Origin: Fusarium oxysporum f. sp. lycopersici 4287 | Lineage: Eukaryota; Ascomycota; Sordariomycetes; Hypocreales; Nectriaceae | DNA length: 64,000 bases | Reading direction: 5' to 3' | Assembly (NCBI RefSeq): GCF_000149955.1 | Contig: NW_017264846.1 | Span: 326,609-390,608, forward strand | In this document: positions 1 to 12,056 of the stretch, one piece after another | Layout: the number at the start of each line of letters is the position of its first letter | Position numbering within the stretch: position 1 is the first letter of the stretch | The notes under the pieces: model-generated | What the model saw: the letters and a program-made list of their open reading frames with translations, nothing else | Told to the model about the DNA's origin: nothing | Databases searched by the model: none | Made by a program: the position numbers and the translations under genes

Positions 1-3000
1 ACCTGGACGTTTGAGATTGGTTCAGCATCCTGGCTTGGTTGACCAGAGCAAGCTTCCTACCACCGTGCAGACACAACATTACATTGCAGCCGGCTCTATA
101 AGGCAAAATCACTTAGCAATTCTTGAACTAGCGTTCACGTTTAGCGTAAATGGCAATGGCCACCCGCCAATTGAACTCAGTATTGCCTAATCAATACAGC
201 CAAACCAATCGCACCCACAACGGTACAAGCTGGCGGATTTTGCCATCAGAATGACATCCGCTACACCTGTTGGGCCATTTGTTAATTTATAGACAGTATG
301 TCACCCCTTCCGGCTGTGCTGCGTTGAAGGCTGTACTAGGAAGATTTCATACCCTGGCCCTGCGATACTTGATCTCATTCTTTCTGATCCTTTTTACACC
401 TTTCCTCTTCGTTCCCTTGGAGAATCCACATACAGTTAAGCTATCTTTGATCGATAATATTTTCCCTAAGATGACCAGCCCCTGTGCGAATTACTATGTA
501 AGCTTCCATTCCTGACTCAAAACCTTAAGTATTGACCACGAACAGGGCTCTGCCAAGTGCCGCAACAGTGTCCTGATATTTGGTGCCTGGTGCGATTTCT
601 GTCTGGTTTAGTCTTCCTAGGCGCAATTGTGTCGTTCTCACGCTAACCCTGAATATGGCATTAGACCGCAGGTGCTGGGATGCCTATGAACAATTTACTC
701 CCTTACCCCTCGACTCCATCTAGCGAATATGTAAACCCGATGAATAAGAATGTACAGAAGAATAAGGCAGCTGCTAGTAAGGAGGGTGTGGCATGCTGGA
801 ATAGAACCTATGCCGCTCCTTGGTCCGTTCAGAAACTTGTATATCCGGATGAATTGGGGATTCTGAGACAACAATGATTGCATGTTCTTTCTGATATTTA
901 GTGCTAGCAACAACCATTACCATCGCACTTCCAACAATGGGTCCCGAGCAACCTCATCCACTTGAAGCCCTCGAAATGTTGTATTGATAGATAGCCCCGA
1001 TCCACGTCTAGTAAGGGGTGATATCGGAACTGGCCAGGCAGAGGATATTGAATTAGGGGGCCATGGTGGCCGTTTGAAATGTTTCTAGACCCATGTTAGA
1101 GTAAGTCACATTTAAATTTTACTGAAAACCGGTCACGAGGCCGGGAGAATCACGTCTTCAAACGCTCTAATGTAATATTCATGGTTGAATGCCATATGAT
1201 TCTTCAGTGACGCGTATGTCTTCCGGGAGAAAAGGAATCCTTGCGCGGTCTATAGCCCATTCATTCGAAAATCGACCACATCAGGCTGTTGGGAAAATGA
1301 GGCTAGGGTGAGGGGAACTACCATAAATATTGAGGAACACAGTCTCTCCTATGGGGTGAAAATATCGGCATCCCCAACAACTCTCACTGTCACATTCTCA
1401 TCCGTCACGACATCATAGAATAATTCCTGTCTTCAACTAAAGCAATGTGTGAGGGAAATTGCATTGATTTTGATTCAGTTCAACTGTTCCACTCTTTATT
1501 TCCCGATGGTTGCGAGCAGGTATATTTTCTTCCGAGTGTGTCACATTGCAAGGCTCGAGGCAAACTTGACCTCAATGTTCAGCTCGAAACGTCGGATCCT
1601 ACATTTCAGTCATTGACAGACCGCTTGGAAGCAATTAAGCCAGCACGCAGTGCATAAGGGACAGCTACTAATGAATAGCTACCACTGGAGAAAGTCTTCA
1701 GCCCAGCGGGCTGACTCACTGATTCGTACACGGCTTATCGTCCTTTCCTTCTACCACGATAGCTTCATCTCCGGCCGGCCCTTCAATTCTATATCGTACT
1801 CTGCCTTCCGATGTCGTATTCGCTTGTCCAGCAATCACGCTCCTGAATGGTCTTCATAAGTGGCCTTCAACGTGAGGCCATTGAGAATCATGGCTTGACC
1901 ATTGAGGGTTGATGCTTCTGCACATGTTCGACTATTTTTCTTTTTGTCTTCCTTCCTCCATTCTGTTCTTCTCTTTCTTTCTCTTTTTCTTCTTCCTTTT
2001 TTTAAAAGAATAAAAAAATAAAAGCATTCCTTTAGGGACTGGAATTCACCCTCTCATGAGCGGAGGGCTCAAATTTGCGTTACTTGTCGCTGGCTGCGCG
2101 CTCGAACGAGGAGACGGATTCCTAGAGCTCTGGTTACCGGCTCTCGACTTATAGACGCATTCGGGAACAAAGGAACCCTACAGAATCAGACAATAGCAAG
2201 TTGTCGTAGCAGTCAACGCACACATAAGCATGATTCTTCGTCGGTCAGCAAGGATGCTGTGAGGTGCGACGTTAGATTTGTAACTCACAGCACTTCGTGT
2301 CTTGTTTTTTTTTCCAGCTCGAAACGCCAACACCAGCGAGAAATACAGGTCTTGAAATACGGAAATGCCCCACATTTTGCGAGTCGAAGGTGACCGCAGC
2401 TTCTAAGCTTGTAATTGAGTATCTGACAATGGCTCGGTTTTATAAATGGAGGTGCTAACTAGGCATTCCAGGAGGAGCCGCTGTTCTCTATCTGAATAAG
2501 CGAAGAGAGCAAAAGACAACATGCGTCAGAATGATGACAGATTGCAGATTCGACTAGAGCGGGGTCTGTCATGGCGCAGACAGCAGCGAGCTTGGGCAGC
2601 TTTATATTTCAGTCCCTAAAATCACCAGCCCCATCCCCTTACCATATTTTCTTGGCATATGCTTTCCTCCCATCTGCTTTAAATCACCGACTTATTCACT
2701 TATGTTTGTCAATCTTGCCCCAGGACACCACTTGCATTGAACGACGTGCCTCACCATCATAGGCGATTGAACCTGCATCATCGGCAAGCCAGAATACGAC
2801 ATCGACTGTACAAAGAGATGAACTTAGATCAGCCCCTTCATCGAGACGAGGTGGATCCCCCTCCGTGCAAAACCAGCCGTCGCCTATATTCTATCTCAGT
2901 GAGCCTCTGAAATCACAGGTGCATTTGCCTCCGCCTTTCCCATCCGCTTCGTCGGAGTATTACTTAAAAACCACATGCTGTTTGGGGCCTTGGAATAAGC

Positions 3001-3194
3001 CGCCTAGCCGGCGGCATCGTCTTTGTGTAGTGACGTGTCATTATTTCCGGTGGGACAGTGCCAATGTGTACCCTAAAGTGCGCTCGAATAGGCCATAGTA
3101 GTACGCCATCAGAATCTCTAGGTTGGCACAATTCTCCGGTCCACACGGTATAGAAACTCAAGCTCCAGCAACTTCATTTCTGCGACCTGTGCCC
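1..3194. other. Gene-poor stretch, no gene recognised
   Basis: Only short open frames of 60-80 codons occur here on both strands. None shows a family motif, and none can be joined to a neighbour by a convincing splice pair. The stretch holds one long pyrimidine tract and otherwise looks like non-coding or fully decayed DNA. Confidence 0.5.
1926..2012 (+). repeat. Polypyrimidine (CT-rich) tract
   Basis: About 85 bases are almost wholly C and T, ending in a T run followed by an A-rich stretch. Such tracts are common in fungal promoters, but no supported gene starts just downstream, so a promoter role is not claimed. Confidence 0.6.
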
Positions 3195-4203
3195 CTAAAT
3201 ATGGCGCAAAGCCTTGCTCCAGAATGAGTCTGAATCCTTTCGATGAATATTAAGGCTGTTCAGGTACGGTATGAGCAGGCTATCATCGTGGGGGATGGAA
3301 GCTGCGCTGTAACTAACGTATTCCTCACCACTCCACACCTTGAGTTGTTTTTGCAAGATGCTTAGGTCTTTTTTTGGCATGTTGTTGGTATTGTGACATT
3401 TCCATAAGGTCATTCATGGCCTGGATGATGATCTCAGGAATATGAGAACTTATTATCGCGCCTCTTCCCAAGTTCTTGGTCGAGATGAAATCAATTTCGA
3501 GGTGCACAATGGCTGTTATCAGGATGAAATGAGGGAAAAGCGACGATGACCTGCGCAAGGAGTAGAGCTTGATCTGGCACCATCTCGCGTAGCTGCCGGA
3601 TTGTATAAACATCTCCATCGGGGTTACGGATCCGGCGAAGCGTGCCGGTCCGGCGTGCCTCCAGTTCGAGTTTTTCCTTCTGTCATCTTACGATATCCTT
3701 CTGTGCCGATTTGGCGATAATTGCATAGTCTAAAGAAGACTCTACATCTTCTAAGATAGCTCTCGTTGGACTGCTGAGAATTTGAAGCTTGTCTCGTATC
3801 GAATTGAACTGTTTTTTGGCTTTTCCTGGAGTAACAGGATGAAGAAGGTTGGGAAATACAGGCTCGGTTTGCTCGTGAGCTGCTCCTCGTAGAGGTTCCA
3901 AAGGACCCAGAAAGTCGAGCAGCTGAGGGCTGCTGGTGTTGTTCGGGCAGCCAAAGCTGCAGTGGTCGGTCGAGGCAGTGTTAAACTGCAGGCGAAGGTG
4001 AGGGTGAGGGTGCAACGATCCTGAATGTCTAGCAGCAGGGTGCTGCGAATATCGTCTGGGCAGCCGAGGCGGTCTGTCGTACGGGGGAAAATCGAGGGCG
4101 CAGAGCCCGAAATGTCGAGGTAGAAAGAAGTCGCAGATAACACATAAGGAATGGCGCCCGGAGGCGATGTCAAGAGCTCGCGAAGCTCAGTGTCGTTGGA
4201 CAC
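3195..4203 (-). pseudogene. Decayed protein-coding gene of unknown family
   Basis: Several overlapping minus-strand frames look like pieces of one old gene. The best piece ends at 3683 with the residues KDIVR and an in-frame TGA. Translation continues in the same frame after that stop for about 55 more residues with protein-like composition (RIRNPDGDVYTIRQLREMV and onward), until further stops near 3500. The TGA could be a mutated CGA arginine codon. The part above 4015 needs a different frame, so at least one frameshift is also present. I recognise no domain. A real but unspliced gene with introns at these points is the alternative. Confidence 0.3.
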
Positions 4204-4491
4204 TCGTCACGAAGGTCAACTCTCTGAATCCCTTTCTACCAGCGGCTGTTAGGGTTCCGTTAGCCCCACAGTTGCTTTTCCTGCCATTTTGGCTTGCAAA
4301 AATTCTTGACCCTAGCAAGACGCTAATAGCGGGTGCCAAGGAAAGTTTTTTACAGGAGACAGTTGACCAGATTTGTTGTATTTCGTCGACTGCGCATAGT
4401 AGGGTAATTGGTATAAATAAGACGATCAAAGATAGCTTCTCAGTCAGGATTTAGGAGATCTGGGGGGTTTGGTCTCCTTCATCAGATTAAC

Positions 4492-5061
4492 TCATGTGAA
4501 TTTCCCAGTGATGAAGTCCAGCAACGCCGCTTCAACCATGTCCTTTGATTGGATATCATGCACCATGTCGATATATCTACTAGAAAATGGCATTATCAGC
4601 CTATTGCCCTCCAGATATCCCTCGTCATATAGCTCCCACATGTCCTCCACAACTGTTGAACTTGACGTAGAGCCAGATCCCGGACTCGTTAGAGTTGAAC
4701 CATCCCAACATGGCCGAACAATCCATTGCGACCGAATTACGTTTCCATTAGGGGCGGACACGCGCAGCCGAATACCGCCAGGCACACATTTGTAAACTGC
4801 TGACCATTGCATCCGCACCGTGAGCCCGGGGATCAGCGTGTACAGCTCATCTATGTGGTATGTGCGAACAGTGGCGTCCCAAGGCCCAATAAAAGGATCG
4901 TCTGCGATCGACGCCGGCAGAGTTGAGATCTCCACAAAGCTGAGTACGGAGAAATTGTGTTTCAGGGTCGTGGTGTATTTCTGTAGCCAGCCAATGAGGA
5001 ATTGAGGCGGAAGGTTGCCGGGAAGGGGGACCGTGACAGAGAAATGGTGTTGTGCCCGCAT
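4492..5061 (-). CDS. DUF7053-like fungal protein, about 189 residues
   Basis: The frame reads on the minus strand. The methionine at 5061 (MRAQHHFSV) was chosen because the family-like segment begins there; the frame is open for 92 more residues upstream, but that part has no resemblance to anything. The segment resembles the DUF7053 family of fungi: an N-terminal strand with VPLPGNLPP, a central region around GPWDATVRTYHIDELYTL, a beta-rich portion with VPGGIRLRVSAPNG, and a C-terminal helix ending FITGKFT. Members are usually 170-200 residues long, which fits this start. The function of DUF7053 is unknown; a lipid- or ligand-binding fold is speculation. The frame has no internal stop, so it looks intact. 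The assignment is from memory of the family pattern. Confidence 0.6.
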   Translation of the reverse strand: MRAQHHFSVTVPLPGNLPPQFLIGWLQKYTTTLKHNFSVLSFVEISTLPASIADDPFIGPWDATVRTYHIDELYTLIPGLTVRMQWSAVYKCVPGGIRLRVSAPNGNVIRSQWIVRPCWDGSTLTSPGSGSTSSSTVVEDMWELYDEGYLEGNRLIMPFSSRYIDMVHDIQSKDMVEAALLDFITGKFT

Positions 5062-5416
5062 TAGTGGACTTGGTTTTATAATGCGAGTGGTTCGATGGTT
5101 GGTAATGCCCGTGAGCCTCAAAATATCAGCCGCCGCAATGACGAGTTTGCTTTTGCCACAATGTGTAATGATTAATAAAATCAATGCGGGCTGACTGATG
5201 TGCGGGGTTTTTCGTATTTCTTGGCCTTTTAGCCGCAGCGACGAGGAGGTCAGCCCTGTCGAGATAAGATAAGAAGCAATTTGAATGAGCCAAGACAGAC
5301 TGCCATATGGTGAGTAACATTTGGCGTTCGTTAACACCGCCTGATTGGCTGTTGGTTTGGTCGGATCTGTTTCGAGCTATCCTACGCTGATTGGGCAAGC
5401 TTAGCCCTTATTGTGT

Positions 5417-5431
5417 GGGGGGGGGGGGGGG
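5417..5431 (+). repeat. Homopolymer run of 15 G
   Basis: Fifteen consecutive G bases lie between the DUF7053 gene and the next repeats. This is a simple-sequence tract and a likely site of sequencing or replication slippage. Confidence 0.9.
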
Positions 5432-5615
5432 AGGGCCGGCTAATTCACAAAACCAGCACCTTGTCTCGCAGGCCGGGCATCAATGATCCTCAGCAACAAC
5501 AGCCCTTAGTAATCAAGCTGGATGATTTAAAGTAAAACCTGTGGGATGGAATACCCCACACAGAAGATAGATCCAATCAACTCACTACTGCTGCTCATTA
5601 TGAATGACCCGACCT

Positions 5616-5900
5616 TCAACCCATTTTAAGCACATCCAGTGCGACATGAAGCTTTTGGTACCCCGCTTGTACTGGTGTGATGACAGGGATAAGGTGGGGC
5701 GGGTACGGATTGGAGCCCCTTGAGCTCTTAGGAGATAACACCACATACTTAACCTGCGGCTTATCGGTCGGAAACACGGAGGCGCCTTTAAACCGCAGGT
5801 GGGTGGTCTGGAATTTCATTGGCTGCTTTGCCATGTCCCGGGCTCCGTGAACAGTCCGGGCGTCGAGAGTTGCAGACGATTTGCCTCTGGGCGTAGACAC
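5616..5900 (-). other. Open frame of 94 codons, unrecognised
   Basis: A minus-strand frame encodes MSTPRGKSSATLDARTV and onward, and ends 5616. The frame overlapping it upstream (to 5997) starts with MSMYPGKTFGF and could be a first exon. No domain is recognised. It may be a gene fragment or chance. The rest of 5432-6216 shows nothing else. Confidence 0.15.
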
Positions 5901-6398
5901 GCGAGATGGGCAGTAAGAGTCCCCTATTCTTGATCGGCGCGATTTGTCTGTCCGGGCTGGATCGGAACCCGAAGGTTTTGCCTGGGTACATGGACATGAT
6001 CCACTAACTCCTTACTGGCCGCTTGCAACGAATGCGGCCAGTGAGCGCCATGAAACTTTCCATTTCCGGGAGGTCTTCAGCTGAATCCTTCAACTGACGC
6101 AACCACGAGCAAGCACCGGCAATAACGTCGCAAGCAGCCTCTTTTCATCTCCGTCAAAAAGTGTCGCGACCACCCATATCGGATTGTTTAGAACGCTCAA
6201 AGCCACGTCTTCCAATTGTTGTTTATATTGCGCATGATAAAACGAATAGGCTCATTGTGTTGTTATTGTTCTAAGTTACATATGTCCGAGAGGAGCACAG
6301 CTCCTTACATAGTATCCACATCCCAGCCACCAGCAGATCGGACCACCTTCGCCGCACTGTCTCAACAGCGCAGTAGTGCTGGGTGAAAATATATATTA

Positions 6399-8246
6399 AC
6401 GTTCGTCACCCACAGGCCGGCCACCCCCACAGACTGGCCACCTCATTTCTTAGCCAGCCACCCAATTTGTACACACTTTAAACGGCCACAACTCTACGAA
6501 TTTAATTCCAATTAATTTCAAACCAACACCGATCAATTCAAAATGCCTTCTTTTACTGAAAAAGATATAAGTACCGCGCTCCAGATGGTTGCAGATGGAG
6601 TTTCAGTGAACAAAGCAGCCGAAGCTTGTGGCATCAACCGTTCCACTCTACAAGGTCGGGTCAAAGGAAGCACAACACCAAGAGAAGCCCAAAAATCACG
6701 GCAAAAGCTCTCTGATATTCAGAAAAAGCGCCTGTGAGATTGGATTATCGTCCAGGCTGATCTAGGATGCCCTGTATCGCATCAGCAAGTCAGAGAGTTC
6801 GCCAGTAAGATTGCCGTCCGCAACGGCTTCCCAGAAGGCGTCGGAAAAAACTGGTTACAGGGCTTTTCAAGTCGAAATACAGATATTAGGACTTTAAAAG
6901 GCAAGAAAATTGATTCTGAGCGATACAATGGAGCATCTTCTGAACTGATAAAGGCCTTTTTTATGCTGCTGATGATGCCGGCGATACGAATAATCAAGCA
7001 GAAGAACAGATACAACGTCGACGAAGTTGGAATGATGGAAGGAATAGGAATGAACGGTCTATTCCTCGGTCACAAGGGCAAGAAGTCAGTACTTATTCGT
7101 CAACCTGGTTCCAGGTCTTGGATTACAATACTCGAGTGTATCTCAGCAACCGGGAAAGTCCTGAGACCTGCAGTTATCTTCAAGGGGAAAACAGTTCAAC
7201 AACAACATTTCCCTGAAGATTTGGACTCCCTAGATGACTGGGAGTTCAGCTGTAGTGAAAACGGTTGGACAAGCAATAAATTGGCGTTGGTTTGGTTGAA
7301 AAAAGTTTTTATTCCATCGACAAAGCCCGAGAATAAGAACGAACCCCGACTTCTTATTCTTGACGGTCATGGAAGTCATATGACTGAGGAATTCCTTTGG
7401 AAATGCTATAATAACAATATATATCTGTCATTTCTTCCTGCTCACGCTTCCCACGTCCTACAGCCACTGGATGTTGCTGTATTTGGACCGCTGAAGAGAG
7501 CATATCGTCGACTTCTTTCAGATCTCGCTTGTATCGCTGATAGCAGCCATATCGGCAAGATTACATTTCTATATACTTACGACAAAGCTCGGAAAGAAGC
7601 TATCACGAAGTCCAACGACCTCGCCGGCTTCAAAGCCACTGGACTGTGGCCTGTCAATCTGGCGAAGGTCCTGATGAACCCAATGGTCACTGAGACACCT
7701 TCTCCCGCTGCCACAGCGATTTCGCCCGCCAAAGAGCAGGATTCCAGTCTCTTGAAGACTCCCCGGTCGTCTGTACAGCTTCGGCGAGCTCTAGAGGCTG
7801 TCCCAGCGACTGCTACTCAAGATCCGACCGTCAGGCTGCTGTTCAGGAAGATTGGAAGGCAATTGGATAGTCAGAACTTCGAAATGGAAAAGCAGAATAG
7901 AGAAATATGTGTTCTGCAACGCGAAAGAGAAGAATATCTCCCGAAAAGGCGTAAAAAGGTTATCTATAACCCAAATGCCGAGTTCGCAAAGATTCCAGCG
8001 ATAAAGAAGGCTCGTGAACAGATGTGGAGGACTTTGCAACCAGAAAGAACGGCAAATAGGGTCCAGAAATTAAAACTTGAGGATCTTTGTACTCAGTTTC
8101 ATTTAAATATTCACTGACCAGACTTTTATTTAATATAAAAAGTGTGGTGTTGAGATAATTAATTAATTGATTACAATATCTGGTTCTTGGTGTTTTGGCC
8201 GAGGTGGCCAGTCTGTGGGAGTGGCCGGTCTGTGGGTGACGGACGT
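6399..8246 (+). mobile_element. pogo/Tigger-type DDE transposon, subfamily A (1848 bp)
   Basis: Both ends carry a terminal inverted repeat of about 46 bp, starting ACGTTCGTCACCCACAGGCC on the left and ending GTGGGTGACGGACGT on the right, with three or four mismatches. TA dinucleotides at 6397-6398 and 8247-8248 are the expected target duplication of Tc1/mariner elements. The element is complete apart from one stop codon in its transposase, and lies inside an LTR. Confidence 0.9.
6543..8117 (+). pseudogene. pogo-type transposase, one internal stop
   Basis: The frame from 6543 to 8117 encodes about 524 residues with a single in-frame TGA at 6735-6737. The N-terminus (residues 1-50) is a psq-type helix-turn-helix: SVNKAAEACGINRSTLQGR. 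It continues into a CENP-B-like second DNA-binding unit and then the DDE_1 domain, with the three acidic residues in YNVDEVG, LILDGHGSH and LQPLDVAVFGPLK all present. The C-terminus is basic and helical. The stop lies where relatives have a Cys or Arg codon before DW. The enzyme would cut and paste the surrounding element if read through. Confidence 0.88.
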
Positions 8247-8401
8247 TATATGAAACTTGATTGTTCATTATTGAGCTGAGAGTTCTTCTCGGGTTTATAT
8301 CTCTAGATGATGGTATCTAGGACTTTTGGACTTTAAATCTAGGACTTTCAGACTAACAGTCTGAATCCTGAAGATAAGGGGAATTCCCAGTTTCCCAACA
8401 T

Positions 8402-9203
8402 ATCCTCAGCCAGTATCTCGGCTGGCCTGCGATTTTCTGGTTCTGTGCCATTCTCGCGGCCACCTGGCTTGTCATCTTCACCCTCATGGTCCCCGAGTCG
8501 TGCCGCAAGGTGGTTGGCAATGGGAGTATCCCAGCACAGCGCTGGAACCGGCCCTTGATGGATTTCCTCCGCAAAAACAAAGGCGGGGCTCAGGAGGAAG
8601 TCGCCTCTTCGATCGCGAAGCTCCGGTTTCCCAACCCTCTTCGAACGATCAAAATTATCTTCGAACAAGAGATGTTTCTGGTATTGGTGTACAACTCTAT
8701 CTTGTACCTCGACTTCATCACTGTGGCTGCGACTCTGTCGACCCTGTTCAAGGAGATCTACGGCTTCAACACCCTCGAGTTGGGCCTCTGCTACCTGCCA
8801 TATGAAGCAGGTTGCTGTATAGCCAGTCTTGGGCAAGGGTATCTCGACTGGAATTACGCTCGCATCGCCCGCAAGATAGGCTTCTCCATCGATCGCCGTT
8901 GGATTGTGCATAACGGGGAGCTTCAGCATCATGAACACGCTGATCGTCGACCTAAACCCGAACTCGCCTGCCACTGCGACGGCAGCTAACAATCTTGTCA
9001 GGTGTCTGATGGGCGGCGTGGGCACTGCGATAGTCGACTACATGATCTCCAGGTTGGTAAGAGGATGGTCATTTACATTGCTGGCTGGTCTGCCTGTGGT
9101 TTTGTTTCCGAGGATGCTGGCCATTGAGAGGCGAGGGCCGGAGTGGAGGAAAAAGAGAGGCGGCAGGCAGAGCAAGCGCAGACAGCGTGATAGCTTACAG
9201 TAG
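8402..9203 (+). pseudogene. MFS multidrug transporter, truncated and internally deleted
   Basis: The sequence resumes directly at the LTR end. The first frame reads ILSQYLGWPAIFWFCAIL and onward, the middle of a DHA1-type drug:H+ antiporter related to fungal quinidine/polyamine transporters (motifs VPESCRKVVGNGSIPAQRWN, ATLSTLFKEIYGF, LCYLPYEAG). It stays open to the segment GFSIDRR at about 8900. The frame then shifts, and the last part reads CITGSFSIMNTLIVDLNP and TAANNLVRCLMGGVG, ending 9203. Family members have roughly 50-60 residues between these segments, so an internal deletion of that size plus a frameshift is inferred. The N-terminal half is missing upstream of the LTR. The gene is dead. 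Confidence 0.85.
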
Positions 9204-9551
9204 ACTGCCTGGATTTTCTTTCTAGTTTTTATAACTTCTTTTTTGTCCTCTACTGTACCCTACACTTCCGTTTTAATTGAACTTGGCATCATGGAAACGA
9301 AAAATGCCAGCGACATGAGGGTCGAGGGTGTGAATAGCGACGATGAGGGGGGCAAGGAGGGGAGACGAACGCATGGCGGCGATGAACCAATTCCCGCTGC
9401 GTTTCCCTCAGGTCTTGGAGGTATCGCCCGACCAGGGAGACTGGTCGCGGGACATTTCGCCTATAAGAACAATCTGCCGGCTGTCGGAAATGATATTATA
9501 ACCTTTCGCGCCAGGCCTTGGATGCACCTTCCTGGCTCATCATCTAGAGGA

Positions 9552-10046
9552 TCATTTATTAGTAGTCGTGGTCCACTCGCAGCCATCGACACAGTGGCCC
9601 AGGACCCTGCAATAGGTGCACCAACTCTCCTCATCCGTGTGAGCAAAAGGGCACCTTGTATCCTGGCGACAGCCTACACAACTGCATTTTCTCGTCTTCC
9701 ACCATCTCATATCCCGGCCTGGGTTCCCCTCAGGACACTGCTGCCTTTGGCGCTGGTGACGGCGGTGGTCCTTCTCCGGGTCAGATCGTCTCACCGCCTC
9801 CCATCCGTTGTGGCCCCCAGGTCTGTCGTAGAGGCCTCCTCCCTCCACGTCTTTGGTTCCATCGCCAGGTTGCAGGTCCGCGTCCCCAGACCTGACGAAT
9901 TCGTACCTAATGTAATGAATGGGCCAGGACCTTGTTGCTGTGGCTACGCCAATAGGCGCGAAGTGGGACTGGAAGAACAACAAAACTCTGATTACTGTGG
10001 CCTTTTCCTTCCTTCCTTCTTTCCTCAGCTTGAAAGTAAATGGCAT
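9552..10046 (-). pseudogene. Possible gag-like fragment with a CCHC knuckle
   Basis: The minus-strand frame of 164 codons contains one perfect retroviral-type zinc knuckle, C-x2-C-x4-H-x4-C, at residues 143-156 (CTYCRVLGHCVDGC), preceded by a basic low-complexity region. This arrangement occurs in Gag proteins of fungal retroelements. No other retroelement domain is joined to it, and a longer frame covers the same DNA on the plus strand, so the call is weak. Confidence 0.25.
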
Positions 10047-10229
10047 CGGAATAGATACTTGGAATCCAATTACTATAAGCCATGCACAACCAACACGATG
10101 ACGTCAAAAATCTTCACATTAAGGAATCGAACCATATGACGGTCGAAAGGTCCTTTATGATGCTGAAAGATAAAGTCTCGAGCGAAGCCATGCTGACGGG
10201 CAAAGTCACTGGATAACATCAGTGCACGT

Positions 10230-10460
10230 ATGAAATGGCCGTTCGATACTGGTTCTACAGTTCATATCTGCAATAGGCGGAGTCTCCTCCGCGAATTACG
10301 ATCTGCAACGCGAACTGTCCTTGTTACTGGTGGCGGGAAGGTTTTCCCATCCGGTAGAGGAACAGTAAATTTTACCTTTATAAGCAAGTGGCAAGAAGGA
10401 GTCACCATTAACCTCAAGGACACCTTGTATATCCCTGAGTTTCCAGTCAACGTCATGTAA
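10230..10460 (+). pseudogene. Ty1/copia polyprotein fragment, protease region
   Basis: About 76 residues match the aspartic protease segment of fungal copia polyproteins: FDTGSTVHICNRRS holds the catalytic DTG triad, followed by RTVLVTGGGKVFPSGRGTV and LKDTLYIPEFPVNVM. Neither a gag nor an integrase is found in frame on either side, so this is a small relic. Confidence 0.75.
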
Positions 10461-10966
10461 GGCTCATATGGAAATATAAATAGGGCCTTCACGTTCATTA
10501 AAACAAATAATTACGGTACAATCAGTACAATATTAACCAACTTTCTATCAAGTGCACTCAGCATCACTGCGCAATCCAACAACAAAACGTCGCGGAACGC
10601 TGTATGTATTGCTCGCGTGCTGTTGAAGAGTAGCCTAAGATAGGAGCTCCTAATGCCCAGCCTCGATTTGGTGAATCGGATACTTGAGAGCGAATTAGCA
10701 TATAGAGCGGGGGTTTCCCTCCTCTTTGGGGGATATGAAAGTGGTTCTCAACATTGTCTATGTCATTTATTGGTATGGTCTATGAACCCCTCTCAGTTGC
10801 CATGCTCGCTGAGATTCGTCGCGAGTTCCTGACTTGAAGAACAACGCCCATGACTTTATTCAAAAGGAGTTCCTGGCTCTGCCATAAAATCAGACGATAA
10901 CACCGGGAGAAGAAGTAATCCGTCATCATCGGATGGCTATTTCAAACCAAGATTTCAGTGTAGTAC
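10461..10966. other. Intergenic, nothing recognised
   Basis: No open frame with a recognisable family occurs between the copia scrap and the 3' end of the NmrA-like gene. Confidence 0.5.
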
Positions 10967-12056
10967 TCAATCGGTCTTCCAGGCCTCGGTCAGCAGCTCC
11001 TCGACCTTGCGGACCTTGACTTCTGGGAAGTCATCCTGAATGGCGTGGCCATACTTCAGATCGAAAGCGCCCGTGCCAAACATGATGCCAAAGGTCGCCA
11101 AGATGGACTGAAGCATCGGCTTGGGAATGAACTTGTAGGCCTCGGGATGACCCGGGAGTTCGGCGACGGTATGCGTCTTGAGTGTATCCAGGGTGTCGTA
11201 CGTGACCTTGAACTTTGTCTTCTTTACCTTCTCGCCAATGGCAATCATTTGGTCCCAGGTGATCTTTTCGGCGATGCAGTACGTCTCCGGCTCCCACTTC
11301 GGGAGGGTCAGGGCCTTGGCGACAAGCTTGGCCATGTCGACCGTGTGGGTGAGTGCGACGGGGATATCTCCGCGGATGGGGATGGCGGCGGTGTTATGGG
11401 CAAAATCGACAACGATGGAAAAAGGCTGCATATAAGTCTTGACACCGGGGTAGGTGAACCAATCCAAGAAATAGCCCGGAATCCAGATGCTGTACTCGAG
11501 GTTGCTCGCGGTCACCGCGTCAATGACATCAGTCTTGAACTTGGCGGGAGGAAAGATGTCGATGATCCTGGCACACTGATCAGCCTGCGGCTATAAATTA
11601 TACAGCAAGAAGGAAATGGAAGACCGCCAATCCGAGAGCGATTGTGGTAAGAAATGCTTACTCTTGGCCGAACTTGATGCCCCAAATGGCGGGAATGTAG
11701 CGCTTGGTGACGCTGGAAGCCTCGGCGGCCTTGATGAGGCTCAGCTCTGGATCGGCGCCAGTGACGAGGTTGAGAGTTGAGATGACGACCTCAACTTTCT
11801 CATCCTCGAGAAGCTTCGTCAGAGCTTGCACGTTGCTGTAATCGACGGCAATGATACGAGCGCCGATCTTCTCCGACAGCGCGGCGTCCTCCTGCAGTGG
11901 CATGCCGTCAGCTTCGCCGCGGCAGTCAAGCGATTGGTGCCAGCCTACCTCGCGAGCTAGGATGATGGGCGTGAATTTTCCGTCTTCTAGAATGGCCTCG
12001 ACGATGGTGCGGCCAAGGTTGCCACGGCCTCCGGGAACAGCGACGACGGGAAACAT
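10967..12056 (-). CDS. NmrA-like / isoflavone-reductase-like NAD(P)-binding protein, 331 residues
   Basis: Two exons, 12056-11662 and 11567-10967, are joined by a 94 bp GT-AG intron (11568-11661). The acceptor shown is the one that keeps the frame, and the total is exactly 332 codons. The N-terminus MFPVVAVPGGRGNLGRTIVE carries the Rossmann loop GGxGxxG of atypical short-chain dehydrogenases. VEVVISTLN and the region IPAIWGIKFGQE follow, as in NmrA/isoflavone reductase relatives, then YSIWIPGYFLDW and a C-terminal substrate domain. The family comprises NAD(P)H-dependent reductases or redox sensors, cytosolic, often placed in secondary-metabolite loci. An upstream methionine at 12095 exists but adds residues the family lacks. 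The gene looks intact; the substrate cannot be told. Confidence 0.85.

Larger units (their letters stand above)
6217..8400 (-). repeat. Solo LTR (copy a), interrupted by a pogo element
   Basis: The LTR reads on the minus strand, from TGTTGGGAAAC at 8400 to CGCAATATAAACAACA at 6217. Its halves, 6217-6396 and 8249-8400, match the LTR copies at 24.8, 43.1 and 43.8 kb through shared blocks such as the GCGCAGTAGTGCTGGGTGAA segment and the AGACT-tnn-AGTCT palindrome near 8350. A 1.85 kb DDE element sits at the TA-rich centre. About 130 extra bases occur between TTGCGCA (6234) and the next shared block at 6366. No target-site duplication is evident, so recombination or deletion has removed one flank. 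Confidence 0.7.

Noticed and set aside
3325..3618. 97-codon minus-strand frame starting MEMFIQSGSYARW
   Set aside because: The neighbouring frame (DGDVYTIRQLREMVPDQALL) over the same bases looks more protein-like and continues the decayed gene upstream, so this frame is probably a shadow.
4167..4454. 95-codon plus-strand frame near the DUF7053 gene
   Set aside because: No motif and overlap with a frame on the other strand; probably chance.
9243..10139. Plus-strand open frame of 298 codons after the MFS relic
   Set aside because: It begins at a TTG, has no family-like motif and an irregular composition. The opposite strand in the same place offers a CCHC knuckle. I do not support it as a gene.
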